A stretch of DNA of 64,000 nucleotides from an uncultured Lachnospiraceae bacterium (GTDB taxonomy: Bacteria > Bacillota > Clostridia > Lachnospirales > Lachnospiraceae). Positions within the stretch are counted from its first letter, which is position 1, and each line of letters begins with the position of its first letter. The notes below the pieces were generated by a model. The model saw nothing but the letters and a program-made list of their open reading frames with translations. It was not told the DNA's origin and did no database searches. A program made the position numbers and the translations under genes. The DNA lies in NCBI GenBank assembly GCA_910586705.1, contig CAJUJK010000018.1:10943-74942 (forward strand), given 5' to 3'. Positions 44,092 to 53,839 of the stretch are shown piece by piece.

Positions 44092-46398
44092 TTACTGTGC
44101 TCCCGTGAACAGCATATAAGGGCTGCACGCTGCGTCCCTGTCATAGGCAAGCGCAAGGGCAAACGGATTGTGAAGCTGAGGAAATTCCCAGTTTTCCCTG
44201 CCGTAAAAAGTTTCCGGGTCATACTGCGCCTCCTCAATTTTCGCATTCGTGTCCGCGACCGCCGCCAGATAAGGTACCCGGTTCATCACCTCACGATTGC
44301 TCAAATCATCCACCGAACTGCCAGCATATACACGCAGAGGTTCCACGCCGATAAATTCTACCAGCATATTGTCACAGAGCCGGTAAGCCACGGAGCACAA
44401 CAGCCTCTCCCTCTGCTTATAAAGCAAAAAGGAATAACAGTAAAGGTTCTCCCCGTTATCCATATCATAACGTTTAAACGCAAAGCAATGTGCGGCTTCT
44501 CCACAGTAAAGTGCCGCGCTTTTTTCGATGCTAGCCCTTGCCTCCTCCCATTTACCGTCAAAAAAGTCTCCCTCCGGGTTGGCATCCACACGGCAAAAGA
44601 CGTGAATCTTGTCCGCCTGAAAGGCAAACTGTCCCAAATCTTTATGGGTTTTTGGCCACATCACGTCTAACCCGGCACAGGCGTCAAACTGCATACTGCC
44701 GTAATACCAGTCGATGGGCTTGGCGGTCACAAACCGGGTGGGACATGGTTCCCCGGAAGGCAGCCTGCAATAGGAAAGCCCAAATCCCTCCTCATCCCGG
44801 CGGCGGTAAACGCTATAGTCCTTATGGGGAATGATAATTTCTTCTCCCGGCAGCAGCACGTTTTCCTGTAGTTTGGGATTTCCCTCTATCAGATGAGAGT
44901 AGCGACCGCCGTCCCCGTAAAATTTTTTCGCGATGCGCCAGAGACTGTCTCCCGGTTCCACGACGTAGGTCACGTCCTCCTTCGGACCAAATCCAAGATG
45001 GATCACATCGTCCGTCTCCTCCTCTATGTAGGCTTGCGCAAAACAGACGCCATCCCTGTCCTCCCTCTTCTTCTGACCGGAAAGGTACGACGGAAACTCT
45101 GCCGCATCCTTGATGGAAAGTTTATTCACACCGCTCTGTCTGTAGTCCTGAGACACGTTTTCTTTCACATAATAGCTGTTTTCAATCGTACCTTTTCCCG
45201 GATTTACGGTATTGCAGGCAACGCCGTAAACAGGCGCACAAAAGGACAGATATTTCTGATTGACGGTAACGCTCCCGGTATTGATACATGTGTCCACCTT
45301 TCCGCCATTGGAGGCGCAGACGCCCGCACTGACCAGCGTTTCCGCATAATCCCGTTCTGCCTGTTCTATGTGAACCGTTCCGTTGTTCTGGCATTGGTAA
45401 ATCCTGCCCTGACTTGCCCCCGCGATGCCGCCCGCAAGCTGGGCGCCGGTCACAGCTCCCCTGTTTTCGCATCCTTCTATGCTTCCGCCCTCCGCGTTCT
45501 GCCCGGAAATGCCTCCCACGGCAAAATCATGCACATAAAAGGAATCGGAGATGACGCCAAGTGACACCGCGCCCTCGTTGACGCAGTTCTGGACGCGCCC
45601 CTGATTGGAACGACAGATGCCGCCCGCAAACATAGAGTGCTTTGTATAGGTATATTCGGGCGGCTCCGTGCTCTGGTCTGTTCCCGCCTCCACGGTTCCC
45701 GTAAATCTGCAGTCAGTCATCTGCCCGTAGTTGATTCCGACGATACCGCCCGCGTCCCACGCGCCGATTACTTTTGCCTGTACCTCGCAGTTCTCAATCT
45801 CGCCGCAGTTGGCAAAACAGAGCGCGGATGAGGTGACCACATCCGTATGACCGTCTTCATTCTCGTATGCGCAGTCCTCATAGGTGGTGAGAAACAGGCT
45901 GTTGCGGATGGTGAGATCCGTAACTTTTGCGCCCTCCTCCAATGTCATAAAGACAGCGCTCCGCCAGTTTCCATACGCCATATAATACCCTACCAGCGCA
46001 TAGCCGTTCCCGTCAAAATGCCCGTAATAACTCGGAATAGACCCGTACACATTTTCGGGCGGCGTATCCGCCCAGTTTTCCCATCCCTCCGTATCGTTTA
46101 AAATCAGATCGTTCACAAGGCGGACATTGGTATGCGGATCCCTGTCTCTGGATATAAACCACATGAAATGCTCTTTCGTGGACAGCAGATAATATCCGTC
46201 GGCATCCTGCGGCGGCGTATGCCCTATCTTCTTTTTCACACCCACGGTATCGGAGGAAACCCCTGCCGTCTCCCGCATCGCCGCCGGCGAATGGTCACGC
46301 TGCATCCGATATCCGTATCCGGCAAACAGCAGAACACAGAGACACCCCAGAACAACAGCCGTCTGCGCCAGCCGTTTCCACAGGAATTTCTTTTTCAT
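44092..46398 (-). CDS. Membrane-anchored beta-helix (GLUG-like) and LysM protein
   Basis: A 768-residue protein. Residues 10-28 are a membrane segment or uncleaved signal. Residues about 90-400 hold repeated GGI-x-G-x-N and C-x-N-x-G units (GGIVGINYGQ, GGICRSNQGR, GGISGQNAEG, GGIAGASQG), a right-handed beta-helix of the GLUG type. A LysM domain follows, VVEPGDSLWRIAKKFYG to EEIIIPH, which should bind peptidoglycan. The last 230 residues match nothing I know. It is probably outside the cell on the wall. The start overlaps the ruvB stop (ATGA), an odd operon partner. Confidence 0.82.
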   Translation of the reverse strand: MKKKFLWKRLAQTAVVLGCLCVLLFAGYGYRMQRDHSPAAMRETAGVSSDTVGVKKKIGHTPPQDADGYYLLSTKEHFMWFISRDRDPHTNVRLVNDLILNDTEGWENWADTPPENVYGSIPSYYGHFDGNGYALVGYYMAYGNWRSAVFMTLEEGAKVTDLTIRNSLFLTTYEDCAYENEDGHTDVVTSSALCFANCGEIENCEVQAKVIGAWDAGGIVGINYGQMTDCRFTGTVEAGTDQSTEPPEYTYTKHSMFAGGICRSNQGRVQNCVNEGAVSLGVISDSFYVHDFAVGGISGQNAEGGSIEGCENRGAVTGAQLAGGIAGASQGRIYQCQNNGTVHIEQAERDYAETLVSAGVCASNGGKVDTCINTGSVTVNQKYLSFCAPVYGVACNTVNPGKGTIENSYYVKENVSQDYRQSGVNKLSIKDAAEFPSYLSGQKKREDRDGVCFAQAYIEEETDDVIHLGFGPKEDVTYVVEPGDSLWRIAKKFYGDGGRYSHLIEGNPKLQENVLLPGEEIIIPHKDYSVYRRRDEEGFGLSYCRLPSGEPCPTRFVTAKPIDWYYGSMQFDACAGLDVMWPKTHKDLGQFAFQADKIHVFCRVDANPEGDFFDGKWEEARASIEKSAALYCGEAAHCFAFKRYDMDNGENLYCYSFLLYKQRERLLCSVAYRLCDNMLVEFIGVEPLRVYAGSSVDDLSNREVMNRVPYLAAVADTNAKIEEAQYDPETFYGRENWEFPQLHNPFALALAYDRDAACSPYMLFTGAQ

Positions 46399-47393
46399 GT
46401 CGGAATCTCCAGTCCAAAATGCCGATATGCCAGATCCGTGACCATCCTTCCCCGCGGCGTGCGGTTCAGGAACCCGTTCTGGATCAGATAAGGCTCGTAC
46501 ACATCCTCTATCGTCCCGGCGTCCTCGCCGATCGCCGCCGCCAGCGTATCAAGCCCCACGGGACCCCCTTTAAATTTCTCCATCATGGTGATCAGAATAT
46601 TCCTGTCCACATGATCCAGTCCCATCTTATCCACATCCATCAGGTCGAGCGCCACCTTCGCCACTTCCTCCGTGATGGCGCCGTCATACTTTACCTGCGC
46701 GAAATCCCGCACCCGTTTCAGAATGCGGTTTGCCAGACGCGGCGTCCCCCGGCTCCTTCTGGCTAACTCCACAGCGCCCTTCTCGTCGATCTCCACGCCA
46801 AGCTTCTTCGCCGACTGTCTGATGATAACCGTAAGCTCCTTCACCGTGTAAAACTCCAGCCTGTGAATCATGCCGAAACGGTCTCTGAGCGGCGCGGTCA
46901 GAAGCCCCGCTCTGGTCGTCGCCCCCACCAGCGTAAAATGGGGCAGATCCAGACGAATGGAACGCGCCGTGGGACCTTTGCCGATCATAATGTCAATGGC
47001 GTAATCCTCCATGGCGGGATACAAAACCTCCTCCACCTGCCGGTTCAGTCTGTGGATCTCGTCCACAAAGAGCAGATCGCCCTCCTGCAGATTGTTGAGG
47101 ATCGCCGCCATCTCACCCGGTTTCTCAATCGCCGGACCGCTGGTGACTTTCATATGTACGCCCATCTCGTTGGCGATAATGCCCGCGAGTGTCGTCTTGC
47201 CCAGTCCGGGCGGCCCGTAAAACAGCACATGATCCAGCGCGTCCCCCCTCTGCTTCGCCGCCTCAATGTAAACTTTGAGATTGTTTTTCACCTTTTCTTG
47301 ACCAATATAGTCAACAAGATTCTGCGGACGCAGGGATCCCTCTATTTTGATATCTTCCTCTATCAGATTTGTCTCTATCATTCTTCCCGGCAT
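46395..47393 (-). CDS. ruvB: Holliday junction branch migration ATPase RuvB
   Basis: A 332-residue AAA+ motor that drives Holliday junction migration with RuvA. The P-loop GPPGLGKTTLAGIIANE, Walker B LLFVDEIHRLN, sensor VGATTRAGLLT and the C-terminal winged-helix TPRGRMVTDLAYRHFG are present. The ATG at 47393 has GGAGG five bases upstream and fits the family length. A second ATG at 47513, also behind AGGAGG, would add 40 residues without family similarity. The promoter found upstream would exclude that longer form. Confidence 0.95.
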   Translation of the reverse strand: MPGRMIETNLIEEDIKIEGSLRPQNLVDYIGQEKVKNNLKVYIEAAKQRGDALDHVLFYGPPGLGKTTLAGIIANEMGVHMKVTSGPAIEKPGEMAAILNNLQEGDLLFVDEIHRLNRQVEEVLYPAMEDYAIDIMIGKGPTARSIRLDLPHFTLVGATTRAGLLTAPLRDRFGMIHRLEFYTVKELTVIIRQSAKKLGVEIDEKGAVELARRSRGTPRLANRILKRVRDFAQVKYDGAITEEVAKVALDLMDVDKMGLDHVDRNILITMMEKFKGGPVGLDTLAAAIGEDAGTIEDVYEPYLIQNGFLNRTPRGRMVTDLAYRHFGLEIPT

Positions 47394-47462
47394 AGTTTCC
47401 TCCGTATAACCATACAAATATGGACTGTTTTTCCGCCTTTTATCCGATTCTCCCTGTCCCCA

Positions 47463-47491
47463 ATCATAGCATTTTCCCAGCAGCTTCGCAA
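47463..47491 (-). promoter_or_regulatory. Sigma-A promoter of ruvB and the beta-helix/LysM gene
   Basis: Minus-strand TTGCGA (47486-47491) and TATGAT (47463-47468) with a 17-base spacer. The start codon at 47393 is about 65 bases downstream of the predicted start. Confidence 0.55.
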
Positions 47492-47616
47492 GCCGCATGT
47501 CCGTCGCATCCATCCTCCTTTTCGTATCTGTCTGCTATTTTTATGACAGTTCACACACACGTCGGATTTCGCGTTCCTTTTTGGTTATTTCATGTGATTT
47601 GCGGCAACATTTCTTC

Positions 47617-47645
47617 TTGCCAAGCATTTCCATTCATTATAAGAT
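47617..47645 (+). promoter_or_regulatory. Possible promoter of the DUF1538/P-II operon
   Basis: TTGCCA (47617-47622) and TAAGAT (47640-47645) with a 17-base spacer, followed by a leader of about 60 nt. Confidence 0.5.
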
Positions 47646-47713
47646 AGTGATGTGGGCGGACCATTTTACCAGACCGCCCGCCAATTTAAAAAATATTTAA
47701 ATGAGGTGACGTT

Positions 47714-49273
47714 TTGCGGGCAAAAACAATTTTACGCGGAAAACTCATAGAAAAACTGCGCGAGGCGTTGGTGGCTGTGCTTCCAATCATTGTCATCGTG
47801 CTCTTTTTGTGCTTTTCCGTGGCTCCGATCTCTCCCAGCATTCTTCTCTGCTTTCTGATCGGCGCCGTTCTTCTGATTCTGGGCATGATGTTTTTCACGC
47901 TGGGCGCGGAACTCGCCATGTCTCCCATGGGGGAAAAGGTCGGCACCTGCATGACAAAAAGTAAAAAACTCAGCGTTATCGTCTCCCTTTCTTTCCTTCT
48001 GGGCTTTATCATCACCGTGTCCGAGCCGGATCTGCAGGTGCTTGCCGGACAGGTGCCCTCCATCCCGAACGGTATCCTGATCGGCGCGGTGGCGGGCGGC
48101 GTGGCTCTCTTTCTCGTGATCGCCCTGCTTCGTATGCTGTTTCGCATCCCCCTGCCGCCCCTGCTTATCTTCTTTTATATACTGGTCTTTGTTCTGGCTC
48201 TTTTCGTGCCGGATGATTTTTTAAGCGTTGCTTTCGATTCCGGCGGTGTGACCACCGGTCCCATGACGGTACCCTTCATTATGGCGCTCGGCGTGGGCGT
48301 CGCTGCCATCCGTAACGACCGCCACGCCGCGGACGACAGTTTCGGTCTGGTGGCGCTCTGTTCCATCGGTCCCATCGTGTCCGTCCTGATCCTCGGCATG
48401 ATCTATCACCCCGGCGAGAGCAGCTATGTGCCGCCGGTCATTCCCTCCGTAGAGACTTCCGTGGAGCTGTGGTCGCTGTTCCATCAGGGATTTCCTACCT
48501 ACATAGCGGAGATTGCTGTCTCCCTCTTTCCTATCGTACTCTTTTTCGGACTGTTCCAGCTTGCCGTGCTGAGGCTTTCCAGACGTACCCTGTCAAAAAT
48601 GCTGATCGGTCTCGCCTACACATACATTGGACTCGTTCTGTTTATGACAGGTGTAAATGTCGGCTTTATGCCCGCCGGAAACTATCTGGGGCAGATACTC
48701 GGCTCTTCTTCCAACCCGTGGTTTTTGATCCCGATCGCCATGGTGATGGGCTTCTTTATCGTAAAGGCAGAGCCTGCCGTCTACGTGCTGAACAAACAGG
48801 TGGAAGAAATCACCGACGGCGCCATCTCCTCAGCTTCCATGGGAACCTGTCTCTCCGTGGGCGTCGCCATTTCCCTTGGGATCGCCATGCTGCGCGTGCT
48901 GACCGGCATCTCCGTCATGTGGTTTCTGATTCCCGGATATACCTTTGCCCTCGGGATCTCTTTCTTCGTACCGAAAATCTATACCGCCATCGCTTTCGAC
49001 TCCGGCGGTGTGGCATCCGGCCCCATGACCGCGGCGTTTCTGCTCCCCCTCGCGCAAGGTGCGTGCGGCGCTGTCGGCGGCAGTATCGTGACGGACGCCT
49101 TCGGCATTGTGGCGATGGTTGCCATGACGCCGCTTATCACCATCCAGCTTCTGGGACTGCTGTCACAGCGGCAGAAAGCATCCGGCAGAAAGAAACGCCG
49201 GCTCGCCGGGCAGCTTGCAGGACTGGTGCCTGCGGTTACATCCGAGACGGAAGATGTTATTATCGAACTTTGA
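47714..49273 (+). CDS. DUF1538 multi-pass membrane transporter
   Basis: A 519-residue protein with about twelve hydrophobic segments arranged as two related halves. Both halves repeat the same key segments: SEPDLQVL / AEPAVYVL, and VAFDSGGVTTGPMT / IAFDSGGVASGPMT. This internal duplication is characteristic of DUF1538. The start is a TTG at 47714 with GAGGTG five bases upstream. The substrate is unknown. The next gene encodes a double P-II protein, suggesting P-II-controlled transport analogous to AmtB-GlnK. Confidence 0.9.
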   Translation: MRAKTILRGKLIEKLREALVAVLPIIVIVLFLCFSVAPISPSILLCFLIGAVLLILGMMFFTLGAELAMSPMGEKVGTCMTKSKKLSVIVSLSFLLGFIITVSEPDLQVLAGQVPSIPNGILIGAVAGGVALFLVIALLRMLFRIPLPPLLIFFYILVFVLALFVPDDFLSVAFDSGGVTTGPMTVPFIMALGVGVAAIRNDRHAADDSFGLVALCSIGPIVSVLILGMIYHPGESSYVPPVIPSVETSVELWSLFHQGFPTYIAEIAVSLFPIVLFFGLFQLAVLRLSRRTLSKMLIGLAYTYIGLVLFMTGVNVGFMPAGNYLGQILGSSSNPWFLIPIAMVMGFFIVKAEPAVYVLNKQVEEITDGAISSASMGTCLSVGVAISLGIAMLRVLTGISVMWFLIPGYTFALGISFFVPKIYTAIAFDSGGVASGPMTAAFLLPLAQGACGAVGGSIVTDAFGIVAMVAMTPLITIQLLGLLSQRQKASGRKKRRLAGQLAGLVPAVTSETEDVIIEL

Positions 49274-49339
49274 TCAAGTGGGCAGGAAACCTTTTGCCCG
49301 CCGCGCCGAGGTCTGCGCATATAAAAACGGAGGATATCC

Positions 49340-50068
49340 ATGAGTGAACTGTATATGATGACTGCCATCATCACAAGAGACCGCACGAAGGAATTTGCGG
49401 CATTCTACGACAGAAACAACGTCCCGGTCAACTTCATCACGCTGGGAAACGGAACCGCCACCAACGAACTGATGGACTATTTCGGTCTGGACGGCACGGA
49501 AAAAGCGGTAATCTTCTCCATCGTTACAAGAAAGACATGGAAAAAACTGAAAAGCGGTCTGGAGCGGGAAATGCGCATCGACATTCCCGGCACAGGCGTC
49601 GCGTTCATCATTCCGCTTGCCAGCATCGGCGGTCTTCGTCAGCTCCGTTTCCTGACGGGGGAAGAAACCTTTGAAAATGGGGAGGAAACAGTTTTGAAAG
49701 ACACCAAATACGAACTTTTAGTCATCATCGCCAATCAGGGTTACACCGAAATGATTATGGATGCCGCCAGAAAAATGCAGGCGGGCGGCGGTACGGTCAT
49801 CCACGCCAAAGGCACCGGCATGGAAAGCGCCGACAAATTCCTCGGCGTCACCCTCGCCGCCGAGAAGGAAATCATTTTTATCGTCGTCAAAAAAGAACAG
49901 AAAAATGCCATCATGCGCGCTGTCATGGACGAAGCCGGACTTACCACCAAGGCAAAGTCCGTTGTCTTCTCCCTGCCCGTAACCGAAACCGCAGGCATGC
50001 GCCTGTTGGAGCAGTATGCGGCGGAGGACGCAGAGGAGGAAGAAACGGCAAATTCCACCAAAAACTAA
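49340..50068 (+). CDS. Tandem P-II-like regulatory protein
   Basis: A 242-residue protein containing two P-II-like ferredoxin-fold units, about residues 1-115 and 120-225. The second has KGTGMESADKFLGVTLAAEKEIIFIVV, whose pattern (split here only by description) matches the P-II core; the first is more diverged, with GNGTATNELMDYFG. Single P-II proteins are about 112 residues, so this is a fused dimer. It lies 66 bases after the DUF1538 transporter and before a strong terminator. It most probably senses a small molecule and gates that transporter. Confidence 0.85.
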   Translation: MSELYMMTAIITRDRTKEFAAFYDRNNVPVNFITLGNGTATNELMDYFGLDGTEKAVIFSIVTRKTWKKLKSGLEREMRIDIPGTGVAFIIPLASIGGLRQLRFLTGEETFENGEETVLKDTKYELLVIIANQGYTEMIMDAARKMQAGGGTVIHAKGTGMESADKFLGVTLAAEKEIIFIVVKKEQKNAIMRAVMDEAGLTTKAKSVVFSLPVTETAGMRLLEQYAAEDAEEEETANSTKN

Positions 50069-50091
50069 AGAATTAACGCACCACCTTGCTC

Positions 50092-50133
50092 CTGCCCGGC
50101 AGACTCGTCACCGTTTCGGCCGGGCAGTTTTTT
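50092..50133 (+). terminator. Intrinsic terminator of the DUF1538/P-II operon
   Basis: CTGCCCGGC (50092-50100) pairs with GCCGGGCAG (50119-50127), followed by six T. It ends four bases before the convergent ABC gene's stop. Confidence 0.93.
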
Positions 50134-50137
50134 CACG

Positions 50138-52039
50138 TCAACCCACATTTCCGCTCTCCCGCGCCATCTCCTCCCGTCTGAACTGCAAGTGGTACAGCCG
50201 GTAGTATTTCCCGCGCATCTCCAGAAGCTCCTGATGGGTGCCCTGCTCCCGGATTTTCCCGTGGGAAAGCACGATGATCCTGTCCGCGTTCTGAATCGTG
50301 GACAGCCTGTGTGCCACCATCAGCATGGTGCCGATATTCTGCATCTTTTCCAGCGAATTCTGGATCAGAAGCTCCGTTTCGGTATCAATATTCGCCGTCG
50401 CCTCATCCAGAATCATCACCGCCGATTTATGCACAATGGTCCTTGCAAAGGACAAAAGCTGCCGCTGTCCCGCGGAGAAATTGTTTCCTCTCTCCCGCAC
50501 TTCCTCATCCAGTCCCTTTTCCAGCTTATCAATGAAATGATCCGCGTTCACATAGCGGCACGCCTCCCTGATCTCCTCGTCGCAAATATGTTCCGCCCGC
50601 AGCGCGATATTGCTGCGGATCGTCCCCGAAAACAGAAACACATCCTGCAGCATCTGCCCGAAATGCCTGCGCAGGGAAGAAATTTTGATCTTTCGTATGT
50701 CGATCCCGTCTATGAGGATTTCCCCTTTCTGGAACTCATAATTCCTGCAAAGCAGCGACAGGATCGTGGTCTTGCCGGAGCCTGTGGAACCGACGAAGGC
50801 AACCGTCTCCTTCGGCATCACATGGAAGGAAACGCCCTTTAACACCCACTCTCCCTCCACATAGGAAAACCATACGTCCCGAAACTCGATCTCGCCCCTC
50901 ACCGTCTCCAGCTCCACCGCGTCTTTGCGATCCTGAATGTGCGGCTCCAAATCCATGACCGTAAACACTTTTTCCGCCGAGGCGAGCGCCGACTGCAGCC
51001 AGTTAAACTGCTCCGCCAGATTCTGGATCGGGTTAAAAAACTTGGAAATATACATGTAGAAAGACACCAGCATACCGCTCGTGATCACCTGTCCCATAAA
51101 CACCTGCTTTTCCAGATACCCTCTGCCGCCCAGATACAGCAGGCAGAGAATGGAGCTGACGTAGAGCATATACACCAGCGGGCGGAAAATACCAAACACC
51201 AGTATCTGCTCCTGCTTCGCTTTTCCCAGCGCATTGCTCTTTTCCCGGAAATCCTGCATCTTTGCGTCCTCCCGGTTAAAGATCTGAGTGATCTTGATGC
51301 CGGAAAGATTCTCGGACAGATAGGTGTTGATATCCGTGGTGCAGTCCTTCACCTTGCGGTAAGCGCGTCTGGAAAACTTGCGGAAAATCACCGTAAACAA
51401 CACGATAAAGGGCACAAAGCAGAGGATCATCAGCGTCAGCTCATAGCTTAACACAAGCATTGCCGCGAAAACACCCACGATCACGAATATATTTTTCACG
51501 AAGTTGACCAGCAGATTGGTAAACATCATGGAGATCGCATTGGTGTCGTTTGTCACGCGGGTCACCAGTTTGCCGACAGGTATCTCGTTTAACTGCTCGT
51601 GGGAAAGACTCTCGATCTTCACAAACAGATCCTGCCTCATAACGGAAATAATCCGCTGTCCCGTCTTTTGCAGCACCACCGCCTGTATGTACGCGCACAC
51701 CATGGAGACGATCAGAATGCTCACGTAGACCACCATCGCCCGGTAAATCTGCGGCATCTCAAAATCTCCCGCGACGATCTCCTCAATCCGTCCGATGATG
51801 AAGGGGGAAACCACATCGTATGCGATGGTAAGCAGCATGACGACGCCCACCAGAAGAAACCGCGGCAGATACGGTCTTGCGTAATGCAGAAGCCGCCCCA
51901 TAATCTCCCTGTCGCCGATCTGCCTCTCAAAACCCATCGTCTGCTTTTTATCTTTTACCGTCAGATACGCGATCAAGAGGACAAGGGAGAACAGCCCGAC
52001 GATCGCTCCCACGACAATCAGCGGATAATACTCATACAT
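50138..52039 (-). CDS. ABC exporter half, catalytic (canonical Walker B) subunit
   Basis: A 633-residue half-transporter with six membrane helices (about residues 5-25 and 65-340) and a C-terminal nucleotide-binding domain. Walker A is GSTGSGKTTI and Walker B MILDEATANID has the catalytic Glu. The signature reads FSAGQRQ rather than LSGGQ. It has an extra N-terminal helix before the usual six. The ATG at 52039 follows GGAGGTG and overlaps the partner gene by eight bases. The two products should form a heterodimer exporting drugs, lipids or peptides; the substrate cannot be told. Confidence 0.93.
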   Translation of the reverse strand: MYEYYPLIVVGAIVGLFSLVLLIAYLTVKDKKQTMGFERQIGDREIMGRLLHYARPYLPRFLLVGVVMLLTIAYDVVSPFIIGRIEEIVAGDFEMPQIYRAMVVYVSILIVSMVCAYIQAVVLQKTGQRIISVMRQDLFVKIESLSHEQLNEIPVGKLVTRVTNDTNAISMMFTNLLVNFVKNIFVIVGVFAAMLVLSYELTLMILCFVPFIVLFTVIFRKFSRRAYRKVKDCTTDINTYLSENLSGIKITQIFNREDAKMQDFREKSNALGKAKQEQILVFGIFRPLVYMLYVSSILCLLYLGGRGYLEKQVFMGQVITSGMLVSFYMYISKFFNPIQNLAEQFNWLQSALASAEKVFTVMDLEPHIQDRKDAVELETVRGEIEFRDVWFSYVEGEWVLKGVSFHVMPKETVAFVGSTGSGKTTILSLLCRNYEFQKGEILIDGIDIRKIKISSLRRHFGQMLQDVFLFSGTIRSNIALRAEHICDEEIREACRYVNADHFIDKLEKGLDEEVRERGNNFSAGQRQLLSFARTIVHKSAVMILDEATANIDTETELLIQNSLEKMQNIGTMLMVAHRLSTIQNADRIIVLSHGKIREQGTHQELLEMRGKYYRLYHLQFRREEMARESGNVG

Positions 52040-53816
52040 CTGCCTCACCTCCTTCTTCCTCCTCCATGCGCTGCAGATCAACCATGTGCCGGTAGTCCGC
52101 ACAGTTCTCATAAAGGGTTTCATGGCTGCCCACCGCGCGGACACATCCCTCATCTATAAAAATAATTTTATCCATATGCTCCACCGTGGAAATTCTGTGG
52201 GCAATCAATATCGTTGTCCTGCCCCTTCTGCTCTCAAGAAGGTTTTTCAGAATGATTTTTTCGGTTTTCATATCCACCGCCGAAACAGAATCATCCAGAA
52301 TCAATACCGCCGACTCCTTAATGAGCGCACGGGCAATGGAAATCCGCTGTTTCTGCCCGCCGGAGACCGTCACGCCCCGCTCGCCCAGCACCGTCCGATA
52401 CCCGGCTGTAAAATCCACGATGTCGTCATGCACGTCAGACAGTTTCGCCGCCCGCTCCACCAGCGCGTCGTCAACTTCATCCACCGCGAAGGAAATATTG
52501 TTCTCAATGGTATCGGAAAAGAGGAAATTGTCCTGCGGCACATAGGAACACCCCTCCCGCACAGAGCGGATGGAAACCGTGTTCACGTCGTGCCCGTCGA
52601 TAAAGAGCGTACCGTCCGGCACATTGTAGGCGCGCAGGATCAGATCCACGAGAATCGTTTTCCCGGAGCCGGTCCTGCCCACCACACCCACGCTCTCTCC
52701 CGCGTGAATGGTAAAGGAGACGTCCTTTAGCGCGTCCGTCTCCCCGTCGGGATAGCGGAAGGTAAGGTGCCTGAACTCGATCTCCCCCTTCATATCGCGC
52801 AGCTGTGTCACATCCTCCCTGTCTTTCACCGTGATCTCGGCATCCAAAAGCTCACTGATGCGGTTTAAGGATGCCTTTCCCCTTGACGTCTTCTCAATCA
52901 GCATGGACACCGCCATGACCGGCCAGATGATGGAATTAAAGTAGACGATATATTCCACAAGCTGCCCCGCGTCAAACCTGCCGCAGTAAACCAGATAGCC
53001 GCCGTAACCGAGGATCACACAGATCACCGACTCCACAAGCAGGAACGTCAAAATATCGAGCAGCATGGAGATCCGGGTGTAAGCCACGTTGATATCCTCG
53101 TTTTCCCGGTTCAGTTTCTCAAATTCTTTCAGTTCCAGATATTCTTTCACAAAAGCTTTGATCACCGCAATACCCGAAAAGTTTTCCTGTGAAAAATCGG
53201 ACAGTCTGGAAAACGCCTCCTGCCTGACCTCCCACTTCGCCTTCATCGCCTTGAACAAAACCGTGCCAATCAGAAAAAGAATCACCATGGGAATCATGGA
53301 AAGCCCCGTCAGCCGCCTGTCCATGTTCCACATTTTAAAGAAGGCGAGCAGCCCCAGAAACAGCGCGTCGCAGAACATCAGTATCCCATCCCCGAAACAC
53401 TCCTGTATGGTGTCCAGATCATTGGTAAACAGGCTCATCAGATTGCCGACCTTGTTCACCTGAAAATATTCCTGCGAGAGATTCTTGCAATGGTCAAACA
53501 TGTGGTTGCGCAGGTCGGTTTCCACCTTGACCGCCGCCCCGTAAAAACTGACGCGCCAGAGAAAGCGCCCCACCACCATGACCAGAATGACCACGATGGC
53601 GCGCCGGCACACTTCATTTAACAGCACATCCATGGTAAAGGGCACCGATTCCCCGCCCACTACTACAAGACTGCCGTTCATGCCGTTTACCACGATACGG
53701 TAAAGTTCCGGCAGGATCAGCTGAAAGTAGTCCACAAAAACAAGCGCCGCAATGCCCACAAGCAAAAGCGGTGCGTGCTTGATATAATATCGGTTAATGT
53801 GTTTTCCGAAAATCAC
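52032..53816 (-). CDS. ABC exporter half, degenerate-site subunit
   Basis: A 594-residue half-transporter, six membrane helices then an ATPase domain. Walker A is GRTGSGKTIL and the signature VSGGQKQR is canonical, but Walker B is LILDDSVSAVD: the catalytic Glu is Asp (near residue 509). Together with the noncanonical signature of its partner this gives one degenerate and one active ATP site, as in heterodimeric exporters such as BmrCD, LmrCD and TM287/288. First gene of the pair, after ruvA. Confidence 0.93.
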   Translation of the reverse strand: MIFGKHINRYYIKHAPLLLVGIAALVFVDYFQLILPELYRIVVNGMNGSLVVVGGESVPFTMDVLLNEVCRRAIVVILVMVVGRFLWRVSFYGAAVKVETDLRNHMFDHCKNLSQEYFQVNKVGNLMSLFTNDLDTIQECFGDGILMFCDALFLGLLAFFKMWNMDRRLTGLSMIPMVILFLIGTVLFKAMKAKWEVRQEAFSRLSDFSQENFSGIAVIKAFVKEYLELKEFEKLNRENEDINVAYTRISMLLDILTFLLVESVICVILGYGGYLVYCGRFDAGQLVEYIVYFNSIIWPVMAVSMLIEKTSRGKASLNRISELLDAEITVKDREDVTQLRDMKGEIEFRHLTFRYPDGETDALKDVSFTIHAGESVGVVGRTGSGKTILVDLILRAYNVPDGTLFIDGHDVNTVSIRSVREGCSYVPQDNFLFSDTIENNISFAVDEVDDALVERAAKLSDVHDDIVDFTAGYRTVLGERGVTVSGGQKQRISIARALIKESAVLILDDSVSAVDMKTEKIILKNLLESRRGRTTILIAHRISTVEHMDKIIFIDEGCVRAVGSHETLYENCADYRHMVDLQRMEEEEGGEADV

Positions 53817-53839
53817 TGTGTATTCCTCCGTGTAGTGCC

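Larger units (their letters stand above)
47394..47713. other. Divergent promoter region between ruvB and the DUF1538 gene
   Basis: 320 bases with no gene. It holds the ruvB promoter (47463-47491), the DUF1538 promoter (47617-47645) and a hairpin GGGCGG/CCGCCC at about 47655-47682 in the DUF1538 leader. I see no other structure. Confidence 0.6.

Noticed and set aside
47655..47682. Terminator before the DUF1538 gene
   Set aside because: GGGCGG/CCGCCC forms a hairpin but neither strand has a T-run after it; it lies in the leader and may only be structural.
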